The notes beneath the pieces are model-generated. The model searched no databases, was not told the DNA's origin, and saw only the letters and a program-made list of their open reading frames with translations. Below, in pieces: positions 26,796 to 35,784 of a stretch of DNA of 64,000 bases (its first letter is position 1; each line of letters opens with the position of its first letter). Position numbers and translations under genes: made by a program. Origin of the DNA: Mycobacterium sp. IS-1590 (GTDB lineage: Bacteria > Actinomycetota > Actinomycetes > Mycobacteriales > Mycobacteriaceae); NCBI RefSeq assembly GCF_001500025.1, contig NZ_LQIW01000002.1, forward strand, positions 62,001 to 126,000, in the 5' to 3' direction.

Positions 26796-28196
26796 ATGAC
26801 CACCGATATCGCCACGCCGGCACAAGCCACCGAAGACATTCCCAGCGTCGTCCGCCGTCTGCGCGAGACCTTCAAGACCGGACGCACCCGGGACATCGAG
26901 TGGCGCAGACAGCAGCTCAAGGCGATCGAACGCCTCGCCGTCGAGAATGAGGAGGCCATCGCCGCCGCACTCGAACAGGATCTGGGCCGCAACCGCTTCG
27001 AGGCGTGGCTGGCCGACATCGCCAGCACCGCGGGCGAGGCCAAGGACGCCGCGAAGAACCTCAAGAAGTGGACCCGCCGCCGCTATCGGCTGCTGGAGAT
27101 GTCGCAGCTGCCCGGCCGGGGCTGGGTCGAATACGAGCCGTTCGGCACGGTCCTTGTCATCGGCGCGTGGAACTTCCCGTTCGTGCTGACGCTGGGCCCG
27201 GCGATCGGGGCGATCGCGGCCGGTAACACCGTGGTGCTCAAGCCGTCGGAGGTCTGCCCGGCGTCGTCGGCGCTGATGGCCGAACTGGTACCGCGCTACC
27301 TCGACTCCGACGCGATCGCGGTGATCGAGGGCGACGGCTCGGTCAGCCAGGAGCTCATCTCGCAGGGCTTCGACCACATCTGCTTCACCGGCGGCACCGA
27401 GATCGGCCGCAAGGTCTACGAGGGCGCCGCACCGCACCTGACGCCGGTCACGCTCGAACTCGGCGGCAAGAGCCCAGTGATCGTGTCCGCCGACGCGGAC
27501 ATCGACGTCGCGGCCAAGCGCATCGCCTGGACCAAGCTGATCAACTCCGGGCAGATCTGCATCGCGCCCGACTACGTTCTGGCCGACGCCAAGATCCGCG
27601 ACAAGCTGGTCGACAAGATCAAAGAGGCGGTGACGACGTTCGAGTCCGAGAACCCCGACGGCAAGCGCATCGTCAACGAACGACACTTCGGCCGGCTGAC
27701 CGACGCGCTGGCCGCCACCAAGGGTGAGGTGGTGATCGGCGGCGGTTCGGACGCATCGAAGATCAGCATCCAGCCGACCGTCGTCGTCGATCCCGACCCC
27801 GCGGAACCGTTGATGACCGACGAGATCTTCGGCCCGATCCTGCCCGTCGTGACTGTCCAATCCCTCGACGACGCAATCAGTTTCGTGAACTCGCGGCCCA
27901 AGCCGCTGGCGGCCTACCTGTTCACCAAGACCAAGAGCATCCGGGAACGGGTGATCAAGGAGGTGCCGGCCGGCGGCATGGTGGTCAACCACCTGCTGTT
28001 CCACTTCGCCACCAACAAGCTGCCGTTCGGCGGCGTCGGCCCGTCGGGCATGGGCGCCTACCACGGCAGGTACGGCTTCGAGCAGTTCAGTCACAAGAAG
28101 ACCGTGATGACCAAGCCGACCCGACCCGACGTCGGCGCGTTCATCTATCCCCCGTATACAGAGAAGGCGCTAAAGCTCGCCAAGAAGCTCTTCTAG
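26796..28196 (+). CDS. NAD(P)-dependent aldehyde dehydrogenase (Rv0147-like)
   Basis: 466 residues from ATG 26796, which has AGGAAGGA at 26782-26789. The ALDH active site is complete: Glu221 in TLELGGKSP and nucleophile Cys255 in GQICIAPDY; the NAD-binding segment IGAWNFPF is also present. The compact length and the C-terminal FPFGGVGPSGMGAYHGRYGFEQFSHKK fit the class 3/coniferyl or fatty aldehyde dehydrogenase group. It oxidises an aldehyde to the acid; the substrate may be lipid-derived, judging from the SDR and oxidoreductase neighbours. A candidate -10 TAGGAT lies at 26758-26763. Confidence 0.9.
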   Translation: MTTDIATPAQATEDIPSVVRRLRETFKTGRTRDIEWRRQQLKAIERLAVENEEAIAAALEQDLGRNRFEAWLADIASTAGEAKDAAKNLKKWTRRRYRLLEMSQLPGRGWVEYEPFGTVLVIGAWNFPFVLTLGPAIGAIAAGNTVVLKPSEVCPASSALMAELVPRYLDSDAIAVIEGDGSVSQELISQGFDHICFTGGTEIGRKVYEGAAPHLTPVTLELGGKSPVIVSADADIDVAAKRIAWTKLINSGQICIAPDYVLADAKIRDKLVDKIKEAVTTFESENPDGKRIVNERHFGRLTDALAATKGEVVIGGGSDASKISIQPTVVVDPDPAEPLMTDEIFGPILPVVTVQSLDDAISFVNSRPKPLAAYLFTKTKSIRERVIKEVPAGGMVVNHLLFHFATNKLPFGGVGPSGMGAYHGRYGFEQFSHKKTVMTKPTRPDVGAFIYPPYTEKALKLAKKLF

Positions 28197-28245
28197 GGGG
28201 AGGCGCGCAGCGCCCCGGGGACAAGCACAGCAGGAGAGGAATCCC

Positions 28246-29109
28246 ATGCCAGGAGTGCAGGATCGCGTCATCGTCGTCACCGGTGCCGGAGGCGGACTGG
28301 GGCGTGAATACGCGTTGACGCTCGCCAAGGAGGGCGCCAGCGTCGTCGTCAACGACCTCGGTGGTGCACGTGACGGCACCGGCGCCGGCCACAACATGGC
28401 CGACCAGGTCGTCGCGGAGATCAAGGACGCCGGCGGCCGGGCCGTGGCCAACTACGACTCGGTGGCCGAAACCGAGGGCGCCGAGAACATCATCAAGACC
28501 GCGCTCGACGAGTTCGGCAAGATCGACGGCGTCGTCTCCAACGCGGGCATCCTGCGCGACGGCACATTCCACAAGATGACGTTCGAGAACTGGGACGCCG
28601 TGCTCAAGGTCCACCTGTACGGCGGCTACAACGTGATCCGCGCCGCCTGGCCGCATTTCCGGGAGAACAACTTCGGTCGCGTCGTCGTGGCCACCTCGAC
28701 CAGTGGCCTGTTCGGCAACTTCGGCCAGGCCAACTACGGCGCCGCCAAACTCGGCCTCGTCGGCCTGATCAACACGTTGGCCCAGGAGGGCGCGAAGTAC
28801 AACATCAAGACCAACGCGGTCGCGCCGATCGCCGCGACCCGGATGACTCAGGACATCCTGCCGCCGGAGGTCTTCGAGAAGCTGACGCCCGAATACGTTG
28901 CACCGGTGGTGGCCTACCTGATGACCGAGGAGTTGCCGGAGACAGCTTCGGTGTTCATCGTCGGCGGTGGCAAGGTGCAGCGCACCGCGCTGTTCCAGAA
29001 CGAGGGCATCACCTTCTCCGAGGTGCCCTCGGTCGAGGACATCGCCGCGAAGTGGGGCGAGATCACCGATCTGTCGGCGGCGCAGCGGGCCACCTTCAGC
29101 CTCGGCTGA
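28246..29109 (+). CDS. SDR family oxidoreductase, 3-hydroxyacyl-CoA dehydrogenase type (Rv0148-like)
   Basis: 287 residues, practically the length of Rv0148 and with near-identical start MPGVQDRVIVVTGAGGGLG. The Rossmann motif TGAGGGLG is at 12-19 and the NNDLGG-type acidic region (VNDLGGARDGTG) follows, typical of the peroxisomal multifunctional enzyme 2 dehydrogenase group. The catalytic Ser-Tyr-Lys is in STSGLFGNFGQANYGAAKLG. It probably oxidises or reduces 3-hydroxyacyl-CoA. A ribosome site AGGAGAGG precedes the start. Only 5 nt separate it from the oxidoreductase gene that follows. Confidence 0.93.
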   Translation: MPGVQDRVIVVTGAGGGLGREYALTLAKEGASVVVNDLGGARDGTGAGHNMADQVVAEIKDAGGRAVANYDSVAETEGAENIIKTALDEFGKIDGVVSNAGILRDGTFHKMTFENWDAVLKVHLYGGYNVIRAAWPHFRENNFGRVVVATSTSGLFGNFGQANYGAAKLGLVGLINTLAQEGAKYNIKTNAVAPIAATRMTQDILPPEVFEKLTPEYVAPVVAYLMTEELPETASVFIVGGGKVQRTALFQNEGITFSEVPSVEDIAAKWGEITDLSAAQRATFSLG

Positions 29110-29114
29110 GTTCA

Positions 29115-30077
29115 ATGAAAGCGCTTGTCGCGCAAAAACTCACCGGACCGGCTGGGCTGGCCTACACCGATGTCGACGATGTCGGCGGCGAGGATGTCGT
29201 GGTCGTCGACGTCGGTGCGGCCGGGGTCAGCTTTCCCGACCTGTTACTGCTTCGCGGCGAATACCAGCTGCGGCTCGACCCGCCGTTCATCCCCGGCATG
29301 GAGGTCGCCGGGGTGGTGCGCTCGGCGCCGTACGAGTCGGAGTTCAAACCCGGCCAACGCGTAACCGCGCTTTCGATGCTCGGTGGGTGGGCCGAGCGGG
29401 TGGCGGTGGTGCCCGAGAGCGTCAGGCCCACACCGGAAGATCTCGACGACGCACAAGCCGTTGCGCTGCTGGGCAACTACCAGACGATGTACTTCGCGCT
29501 GGCCAAGCGCGGCGCGTTGCGGCCGGGCGAGACGGTGCTGGTGCTCGGATCGGCGGGCGGCATAGGGGTGGCGAGCATCCAGGTCGCGAAGGCGTTGGGC
29601 GCCAGGGTGATTGCGATGGTGCATCGGCCGCACGCCGTCGAGTTCGTCGAGTCTCTGGGCGCCGACGTCGTACTGCCGTTGACCGACGGCTGGTTGAAGG
29701 CGGTACAGGAGGCGACCGGCGGCCGCGGCGTGGACCTGGTGGTCGACCCGATCGGCGGTGACGCGTTCGACGATGCGATCCGCGCGCTCTCGGTGGAAGG
29801 CAGGCTGCTGGTGATCGGCTTCGCCGCGGGTGGGATCCCGACGGTGAAGGTGAACCGGCTGCTACTGCGCAATGTCGCGGTGATCGGCGTGGGCTACGGC
29901 GAATACGTGAACCGCAAGCCGGGTTCGCAGTCGCTGTTCGAGTTCGGTGTCGCGCAGCTCGTCAAGGCGGGACTGCGCCCGCCGCCGCCCGTGCGCTACC
30001 CGCTGTCGAAGGGCGCCGACGCGTTGCAGGCGCTGGCGGACGGCGCCGTGCTGGGCAAGGTCGTGCTGGAGCCGTAA
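29115..30077 (+). CDS. NADPH:quinone oxidoreductase, zinc-free MDR family (Rv0149-like)
   Basis: 320 residues, matching the 322 of Rv0149. This is a medium-chain dehydrogenase of the QOR type without structural zinc cysteines. The GroES-like N-terminal half (VSFPDLLLLRGEYQLRLDPPFIPGMEVAGVV) is followed by the Rossmann segment VLVLGSAGGIGVASIQVAK. It would reduce quinones or enones with NADPH. The start MKALVAQKLTGP was chosen 5 nt after the SDR stop; its TAA overlaps the next gene's ATG by one base. The SDR, QOR and HAD genes are therefore one transcriptional unit. Confidence 0.9.
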   Translation: MKALVAQKLTGPAGLAYTDVDDVGGEDVVVVDVGAAGVSFPDLLLLRGEYQLRLDPPFIPGMEVAGVVRSAPYESEFKPGQRVTALSMLGGWAERVAVVPESVRPTPEDLDDAQAVALLGNYQTMYFALAKRGALRPGETVLVLGSAGGIGVASIQVAKALGARVIAMVHRPHAVEFVESLGADVVLPLTDGWLKAVQEATGGRGVDLVVDPIGGDAFDDAIRALSVEGRLLVIGFAAGGIPTVKVNRLLLRNVAVIGVGYGEYVNRKPGSQSLFEFGVAQLVKAGLRPPPPVRYPLSKGADALQALADGAVLGKVVLEP

Positions 30078-30784
30078 TGGCGCCGCGCGCATTGGCGTTC
30101 GACACGTTCGGCACGGTGGTCGACTGGCGCTCGAGCATCATCCGGGAGCTCGAGGAGTTCGGTCGCGCCCATGGCGTGCAACGGGACTGGGCGGGGTTCG
30201 CCGACGACTGGCGGGCCGGCTATCCGCCCGCGATGGACCGCGTGCGCCGCGGTGAGCTGCCGTGGACCAACATCGACGGATTGCACCGCATGATCCTCGT
30301 CGAGCTGCTCGCCGCGGCGGGCATCACCGACGTCGAGGACGCCGCCGTCGACCACCTCAACCGGGCCTGGCACCGCCTCGACCCGTGGCCCGACGCCGTC
30401 GGCGGGCTCACCCGCTTGAAGGCGCGCTACCTCATCACGACGCTGTCCAACGGCAACGTCTCACTGCTGACGAACATGGCCAAGCGGGCCGGACTGCCGT
30501 GGGACTGCGTGATCTCCGCCGAGCTGTTCCGCCACTACAAGCCCGATCCCGAGGCTTATCTCGGGTGCGCCGAACTGCTCGACGTCGCGCCCGCCGAGCT
30601 GATGCTGGTGGCCGCGCACGCCAGCGACCTGCGCGGTGCCAAGCGTGCGGGCCTGATGACCGCCTACGTGGATCGGCCGCTGGAGTACGGCGCGGGCAGG
30701 CGACGTCCATCGAAGATCGCCGAGGGGGAATTCGACGTCATGGCAACCGATTTCGTGGACCTGGCCGACCAGCTCGGAGCGTGA
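30077..30784 (+). CDS. Haloacid dehalogenase type II (HAD superfamily)
   Basis: 235 residues. HAD motif I is LAFDTFGTVVDW with nucleophile Asp near residue 8; motif II is TLSNGN and motif III/IV includes KPDPEAYLGC and VAAHASDLRGAKRAG. This combination is the L-2-haloacid dehalogenase group rather than the phosphatase group. It hydrolyses 2-haloalkanoic acids in characterised members; its physiological substrate here is unknown. The ATG overlaps the QOR stop by one base. A large palindrome begins 8 nt after its stop. Confidence 0.85.
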   Translation: MAPRALAFDTFGTVVDWRSSIIRELEEFGRAHGVQRDWAGFADDWRAGYPPAMDRVRRGELPWTNIDGLHRMILVELLAAAGITDVEDAAVDHLNRAWHRLDPWPDAVGGLTRLKARYLITTLSNGNVSLLTNMAKRAGLPWDCVISAELFRHYKPDPEAYLGCAELLDVAPAELMLVAAHASDLRGAKRAGLMTAYVDRPLEYGAGRRRPSKIAEGEFDVMATDFVDLADQLGA

Positions 30785-30791
30785 CCGCCGG

Positions 30792-30844
30792 GCGATTTGT
30801 GCGTGAAAACGATCGCTGAGCGAACGAAATCACTCACAAATCGC
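30792..30844. repeat. 53-bp interrupted palindrome
   Basis: The element is symmetric about base 30818. Outer arms GCGATTTGTGCGTGA (30792-30806) and TCACTCACAAATCGC (30830-30844) pair at 14 of 15 positions; the centre TCGCT-G-AGCGA adds 5 pairs and two more follow. In total 21 of 26 positions pair. It lies between the HAD gene and the downstream methyltransferase. It could be a terminator, a structured RNA or a member of an interspersed palindromic repeat family. Confidence 0.7.
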
Positions 30845-30861
30845 AGGGGTAGCGTGGGGGA

Positions 30862-31605
30862 GTGACCGATACGACTTCGCTTCCGCCCGCGCTGCGCCGG
30901 GCGGTCGAACTCTTCGCCGAACCGCCGGCGCGCCTCGATCTGCGAGACGGCTATCTGGACGTGCTCGACGACGCGGTATCCCCGGCCCAGGCGCCGCCCG
31001 AGAACAAGGGTCTGATCCAGGCCGTGTGGGCGTCGGGTCCCGGGTCAATGTTCTACGACTACTCCCAGGCGTTCGCCCGCAGATTCTTGAGCATGTGGCA
31101 GTTGCCGATCGAGTGGCTCGACATCCCGAACGGTGGTGTTGCGCTCGACATCGGAAGCGGCCCCGGCAACGTGACCGCGTCGCTGGCCCGCGCGGCCGGA
31201 CCGGAAGGCTTGGCGCTGGGGATCGACATCTCGAAACCGATGCTGGCGCGCGCGGTGAGCGCGCAAGCCGGGCCCAACGTCGGGTTCCTGCGAGCCGACG
31301 CGCAGCGGCTGCCGTTCCGCGCCGAGTGCTTCGACGCGGTGACGTCGCTGGCGGTGGTGCAACTCATCCCCGAGCCCGCCGCGGCGGTGGCCGAGATGCA
31401 CCGGGTGCTGCGGCCCGGCGGCCGGATCGCGATCATGGTGCCCACGGTCGGCAACGTGCCCCCGCCGCTGCGATGGCTGTCGCACGGCGGGGCGCGCTTC
31501 TTCGCCGAAGACGAACTGGGCGACCTGTTCGAGCAACGCGGATTCGAGCGTGTGCGCACCAAGACCATCGGCAACATGCAATGGGTGCGGGCGCAGCGCC
31601 CGTAG
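30862..31605 (+). CDS. Class I SAM-dependent methyltransferase
   Basis: 247 residues starting with GTG. The SAM-binding glycine loop is VALDIGSGPGNVTASLA and post-I acidic residue in GIDISKPML; FRAECFDAVTSLAVVQLIPEPAAAVAEM and HRVLRPGGRIAIM complete the methyltransf_11 pattern. The N-terminal helical segment (about 1-85) may form a substrate lid. The target is unknown; small molecule or lipid are both possible. It lies 10 nt before a DUF456 membrane protein gene, suggesting co-transcription. Confidence 0.85.
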   Translation: MTDTTSLPPALRRAVELFAEPPARLDLRDGYLDVLDDAVSPAQAPPENKGLIQAVWASGPGSMFYDYSQAFARRFLSMWQLPIEWLDIPNGGVALDIGSGPGNVTASLARAAGPEGLALGIDISKPMLARAVSAQAGPNVGFLRADAQRLPFRAECFDAVTSLAVVQLIPEPAAAVAEMHRVLRPGGRIAIMVPTVGNVPPPLRWLSHGGARFFAEDELGDLFEQRGFERVRTKTIGNMQWVRAQRP

Positions 31606-31614
31606 ATTCAACGC

Positions 31615-32100
31615 ATGACCACCGGCGGGATCGTGCTTGTCGCGTTGGCCATCGCGGTCGGCATCGTCGGCATCGTGGTGCCGCTGCTGCCCGGAACCCT
31701 GCTGATCTTCGGGGCCATCGCGGTGTGGGCCGTCGTCGAGCGGGAGCCCACCGCGTGGGTGACGCTGGCCGTGGCGACCGTGCTGCTCGGGGCCGCGGCA
31801 CTGATCAAGTACACGTGGCCGGTGCGGCGGATGCGCGAAGCCGATGTGCGCACCCTGAGCCTGATCGCAGGTGGGGCGCTCGGCGTCGTCGGTTTCTTCG
31901 TGATCCCTGTTCTCGGCCTGCCGATCGGCTTCGTGCTGGGGATCTACCTCGCCGAACTGGCAAACCGGCACGACCGGCGCGTGGCGTGGGCGTCGACCAA
32001 GCACGCGCTCAAGGGTGTCGCGTTGTCGGTCGGCGTCGAAATGGCCGGAGCGCTGCTCGCCACCGTCGTTTGGGTCATCGGGGTGTACCTGACGCAGTAG
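31615..32100 (+). CDS. DUF456 family membrane protein
   Basis: 161 residues with four or more hydrophobic segments. The opening VGIVGIVVPLLPGTLLIF is the DUF456 signature (G-x-x-x-P-x-LPG). A second hydrophobic block (LSLIAGGALGVVGFFVIPVLGLPIGFVLGIYLAEL) and a last helix (LLATVVWVIGVYL) follow. Function is unknown for the family. It lies 10 nt after the methyltransferase gene and 9 nt before an LLM oxidoreductase gene on the same strand. Confidence 0.82.
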   Translation: MTTGGIVLVALAIAVGIVGIVVPLLPGTLLIFGAIAVWAVVEREPTAWVTLAVATVLLGAAALIKYTWPVRRMREADVRTLSLIAGGALGVVGFFVIPVLGLPIGFVLGIYLAELANRHDRRVAWASTKHALKGVALSVGVEMAGALLATVVWVIGVYLTQ

Positions 32101-32109
32101 CTTGCAGGC

Positions 32110-33273
32110 ATGGCCAAGCTGCGTTTCGGATACTTCATCGCACCGTTCCACCGCGCCGGCACCAATCCGACGCTGGCACTGCAGCGCGATCTGGAGCTCA
32201 TCGAGCATCTCGACGCACTGGGTTTCGACGAGGCGTGGATCGGCGAACACCATTCGGCGGGAAGCGAGATCATCAGCTCACCGGAGGTGTTCATCGCGGC
32301 GGCCGCGCAGCGCGCCAAGCGGATCCGGTTCGGCACCGGCGTCATCTCGCTGGCCTACCACAACCCGCTGTGGGCGGCCGACCGGCTGATGCTGCTCGAC
32401 CACCTCACGCACGGGCGCATCATCGGCGGCATGGGGCCCGGCTCGCTGCCCACCGACTCGGCGATGATCGGGCTGACGCCCACCGACACCCGCGAACTCC
32501 TGGAGACCAACCTCGACATCGTGGTGCGGTTGCTCAAGGGCGAGACGGTCTCGGCCAAGACCGCCACCCACGAACTGCACGCCGCCAGGCTGCAACTGGC
32601 GCCCTATGCCGAGGACGGCATCCCGCTGGCCGTCGCCGCGGTGGCCTCGCCGACCGGTGCGCGGCTGGCGGGCAAGCACGGCATCGGCCTGTTGTCGATC
32701 GGCGCGACGCTCGTCGTCGAGGGATTCGACGCGCTCGCGCATCACTGGGGGATCGCCGAGGAGCGGGCGGCGGCGTTCGGCACCACGGTCGACCGCCGCA
32801 ACTGGTCGCTGGTGTGCCCCATGCACATCGCCGAGACCGAGGAGCAGGCACGCGCCGACGTCCGCTTCGGCATCGAACACTGGTACCGCTACTTCCAGAA
32901 GGTCGCGGCGTTCCCGCAGATGGAGGTGCCCGGCGAGAACATCGACGAGGTCGTCGACATCATCAACGGCGCCGGCGCCGGCGTGATCGGCACCCCCGAG
33001 CAGGCCCGCGCCCAGGTGCAGCGACTGTGGGACCAGTCCGGCGGGTTCGGGTGCATGCTCCAGATGGGACACGAGTGGGCCAATCCCGCCGCCACCAGGC
33101 GCTCGGCCGAACTGTTCGCCGCCGAGGTCATACCGCACTTCCAGGGTCAGGCCCAGCCGACGCTCGACGCCGCGGCGCGCGCCCGCGATGTACGCCAGGA
33201 GCTCGCCCAGACGCAGCTGTCCGCGATCGAGCACATGAATCAGAAGTACGAGGCCGAAAAGGGCGGGGCCTGA
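32110..33273 (+). CDS. LLM class flavin-dependent oxidoreductase
   Basis: 387 residues with luciferase-like monooxygenase features: RFGYFIAPFHRAGTN, FDEAWIGEHH, IRFGTGVISLAYHNPL and GRIIGGMGPGSLPTD. It should use FMN or F420 with an unknown organic substrate. The length and pattern resemble limonene monooxygenase-type proteins, but this is a loose comparison. The last gene of the 30862-33273 run; the next gene, ptpB, is on the other strand, 7 nt away. Confidence 0.86.
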   Translation: MAKLRFGYFIAPFHRAGTNPTLALQRDLELIEHLDALGFDEAWIGEHHSAGSEIISSPEVFIAAAAQRAKRIRFGTGVISLAYHNPLWAADRLMLLDHLTHGRIIGGMGPGSLPTDSAMIGLTPTDTRELLETNLDIVVRLLKGETVSAKTATHELHAARLQLAPYAEDGIPLAVAAVASPTGARLAGKHGIGLLSIGATLVVEGFDALAHHWGIAEERAAAFGTTVDRRNWSLVCPMHIAETEEQARADVRFGIEHWYRYFQKVAAFPQMEVPGENIDEVVDIINGAGAGVIGTPEQARAQVQRLWDQSGGFGCMLQMGHEWANPAATRRSAELFAAEVIPHFQGQAQPTLDAAARARDVRQELAQTQLSAIEHMNQKYEAEKGGA

Positions 33274-33280
33274 CGGGGTT

Positions 33281-34084
33281 TCAGCCGAGCAGGACGGCGC
33301 GCAGCCGTACCACCTCGTCGTCGCTGACGCCGGCGGCTTCGAGGTAGCCGCGCACCGAGCCGTAGTTCTCGACGATCGAACGCCGCGCGGTTTCCAGATA
33401 GTCCTCGCGCACGCCGAGCACCTCCTCGGTGAGCCGCGCCTCGGCGAAGGTGACGATCTCGTCGGTGGTGTCCTCCGACCGGTTGCGGATGGACTCGAGG
33501 ATGCTGTCGCGCAGCCGCGGCACCGCCTCGTTGCTGCGCAGGAAGTCGGCCACGATGGCGTCGCGCCGCACACCCACGGCCTCGAGCACCGTCGCGACCG
33601 TGAAGCCGGTGCGGTCCTTACCCGCGAAGCAGTGCGCGATCACCGGGCGCTGCCCGGCGAGCATCGAGATGACCTGGCGCACGGCCAGGTGAGCACCGGG
33701 CAACGTCGGGAACTTCTGGTACTCCTCGGTCATGAACCGGCGCGCGGCCACCGCCACGTCTTCGTCGTCCGGTTTCTCGGTCATCATCCGCTGGAAGCTC
33801 TGCTCGTGCGGGGCCTCGGCGCCGGGCTTGGCCAGCTCGTGAAACGGCAGCCGGTGGATCGCGACGCCGTCGGGTACGCGGCCCGGTCCGCGCCGCTCGA
33901 CCTCGCGCTCCGAGCGCAGGTCGGCGACGTCGGTGATGTTCAAGCGGCGCAACAACTCCTGGCCCGCATCGTCCAGACCGCTCAGCTCACTGGACCGGAA
34001 GAAGCGTCCCTGCCGGATGCCGGTCTCCTCGGAGATGTCGCGGAAGTTCCACGCCCCGGACAGGGCGTCGGGGTTGCCCGCCAC
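33281..34084 (-). CDS. ptpB: Tyrosine-protein phosphatase PtpB
   Basis: 267 residues against 276 in M. tuberculosis PtpB. The P-loop is HCFAGKDRTG with nucleophile Cys152 and Arg158. The N-terminal NFRDISEETGIRQGRFFRSSEL pattern is typical of the family, which also dephosphorylates phosphoserine/threonine and phosphoinositides. In M. tuberculosis the protein is secreted and acts on host cells; no signal peptide is visible, and secretion here is not evident. It starts with GTG immediately after the fadE2 TAG stop, with no gap, so the two are translationally coupled. The pairing ptpB-fadE2 matches Rv0153c-Rv0154c. Confidence 0.92.
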   Translation of the reverse strand: MAGNPDALSGAWNFRDISEETGIRQGRFFRSSELSGLDDAGQELLRRLNITDVADLRSEREVERRGPGRVPDGVAIHRLPFHELAKPGAEAPHEQSFQRMMTEKPDDEDVAVAARRFMTEEYQKFPTLPGAHLAVRQVISMLAGQRPVIAHCFAGKDRTGFTVATVLEAVGVRRDAIVADFLRSNEAVPRLRDSILESIRNRSEDTTDEIVTFAEARLTEEVLGVREDYLETARRSIVENYGSVRGYLEAAGVSDDEVVRLRAVLLG

Positions 34085-35380
34085 CTATGCGGTCCCTCCG
34101 GTCACCGCGGGACCTGATTGGCTCGCCGCTGCAGCTGATTGGCGGCTCGCCGCCGTGGCGAAAGCGCTTTTCTCCCTGCCCAGTTCGGCGCGGGCGATGG
34201 TCCGCATGTGCACCTCGTCCGGTCCGTCGAACAGCCGCATCGCACGGTGCCAGGCGTACAGCCGCGCCAGGGGCACGTCGTCGCAGATTCCCATGCCGCC
34301 GTGCACCTGGATGGCGCGGTCGATGACATCGCACGCCATCTGTGGGGCGACCGCCTTGATCTGAGCGACCAGCACCTGCGCGTCCTTGCTCTTGTTGCCC
34401 TGCTGGTCGATGGTCCACGCCGCCTTGTGGCACAGCAGGCGCGCCTGGTCGATCTGGTTGCGCGACTTGGCGATCGACTCGCGCACGACACCCTGCTCGG
34501 ACAGCGGCTTGCCGAACGCCACGCGCTGCTGCACCCGGTCGACCATCAGCGCCAGCGCCCGCTCGGCGGCGCCGATCGCGCGCATGCAGTGGTGGATCCG
34601 GCCGGGACCGAGCCGGGCCTGGGCGATCGCGAACCCGCTGCCCTCTTCGTGGAGCAGGTTCTCGGCGGGCACCCGCGCGTTGTCGAAGACGATCTCGCAA
34701 TGCCCGTGCTGGTCCTGCCAGCCGAACACCGGAAGCGAACGCTGGATGTCGACGCCGGGGGTGTCGGTGGGCACGAGGATCATCGACTGCTGCTGGTGGC
34801 TGGCCGCGTCCGGGTTGGTTCGGCCCATCACGATCATGATCTTGCAGCGCGGGTCGGCCGCGCCGGTGATCCACCACTTGCGACCGTTGATGACGTAGTC
34901 GTCCCCGTCGCGCAGCATCGTTGTCTCGATGTTGCGGGCATCGCTGGAGGCGACCGCGGGTTCGGTCATCGCAAACGCGCTACGGATCTCGCCGGCCAGA
35001 AGCGGTTCGAGCCACTGCTTGCGCTGCTGCTCGTTGGCGAACAGGTGCAGCGTCTCCATGTTGCCGGTGTCGGGGGCCGCGCAGTTGGTGGCCTCGGGCG
35101 CGATCTCCATGCTCCAGCCGGTCAGCTCGGCCAGCTGCGCGTATTCGAGGTTGGTCAGGCCGGACTCGGCGGGCAGGAACAGGTTCCACAGGCCGCGGTC
35201 TTTGGCGAGCTTCTTGAGGTCCTCGACGATCGGCGGGACGGTGTGGTCCTTCGGGCCGGCCTCTTCGCGGTAGCGGTGGTACTCGGCCTCGGCGGGGAAG
35301 ACGAATTCCGTCATGAATTCGCTCAGGCGCTGGTGGTAGTCCTGGGCTTTGGCCGACATCGCGAAGTCCATGCCCGCCAC
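34085..35380 (-). CDS. fadE2: Acyl-CoA dehydrogenase FadE2
   Basis: 431 residues. The acyl-CoA dehydrogenase blocks are present: AFAMTEPAVASSDARNIET, KWWITGAADPRCK, a central domain, and C-terminal IQVHGGMGICDDVPLARLYAWHRAMRLFDGPDEVHM. The ending DGPDEVHMRTIARAELG is characteristic of ACAD10/11-like dehydrogenases, which act on 4-hydroxy or longer acyl-CoAs in known eukaryotic members. It is coupled to ptpB with no gap, so a shared promoter upstream of 35380 is likely. The first Met was kept because the DFAMSAKAQDYHQRLSEF start is normal for the family. Confidence 0.9.
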   Translation of the reverse strand: MAGMDFAMSAKAQDYHQRLSEFMTEFVFPAEAEYHRYREEAGPKDHTVPPIVEDLKKLAKDRGLWNLFLPAESGLTNLEYAQLAELTGWSMEIAPEATNCAAPDTGNMETLHLFANEQQRKQWLEPLLAGEIRSAFAMTEPAVASSDARNIETTMLRDGDDYVINGRKWWITGAADPRCKIMIVMGRTNPDAASHQQQSMILVPTDTPGVDIQRSLPVFGWQDQHGHCEIVFDNARVPAENLLHEEGSGFAIAQARLGPGRIHHCMRAIGAAERALALMVDRVQQRVAFGKPLSEQGVVRESIAKSRNQIDQARLLCHKAAWTIDQQGNKSKDAQVLVAQIKAVAPQMACDVIDRAIQVHGGMGICDDVPLARLYAWHRAMRLFDGPDEVHMRTIARAELGREKSAFATAASRQSAAAASQSGPAVTGGTA

Positions 35381-35394
35381 GATATGTCACCTCC

Positions 35395-35649
35395 TCAGAG
35401 GGGTTTGTGCTGCGTCGGGCTTTGCCCGGACTCCCACTTGGCCTCCAGGCTGCGGGTCACCCGGGTGCCCGGGGCGTAATCGACCTGGAAGGTCGTACCG
35501 TCGTCGAGTTCGTAGGTGATGACCGCGGTGCCGTCGTTGATGTCCTTGTGCACGACCTTGCACGGGACGGGTTCGGCGCCGCGGTCGACGAGGACGATGT
35601 CGCCGGGTGCGACGTCCTCGATGCGGTCGTTCTCGGAGATGTTCGACAT
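35395..35649 (-). CDS. Hypothetical protein, small beta-rich
   Basis: 84 residues from ATG 35649 (MSNISENDRIEDV); not recognised. The sequence GDIVLVDRGAEPVPCKVVHKDIND followed by VITYELDDGTTFQVDYAPGTRVTRSLEAKWE reads as a small beta-barrel of the KOW/Tudor type. Such domains bind nucleic acid or proteins, but nothing specific is visible. The open frame extends upstream but lacks a plausible start with ribosome site. It ends 14 nt before fadE2 begins on the same strand, so it may be the first gene of the fadE2-ptpB unit. It diverges from ahpC. Confidence 0.68.
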   Translation of the reverse strand: MSNISENDRIEDVAPGDIVLVDRGAEPVPCKVVHKDINDGTAVITYELDDGTTFQVDYAPGTRVTRSLEAKWESGQSPTQHKPL

Positions 35650-35784
35650 CCATCGACCGTAGCAACGCCGCGGCCGCGACGAGTCGCGCGCTCTGCGACA
35701 CCTCTTCTCGTCGTGTGGCGAAATACGCTGAGAGCGAACCCATTTCACAGCGTGGGTGTGGCCACAATCACGTTCGTTTAGCTT

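Noticed and set aside
28141..29115. 324-codon minus-strand frame opposite the SDR gene
   Set aside because: The SDR gene on the plus strand has full catalytic motifs; the antisense translation has none.
31026..33347. 773-codon plus-strand open frame
   Set aside because: It crosses three recognisable genes (methyltransferase, DUF456, LLM oxidoreductase) in the wrong frame and is extremely Arg-rich.
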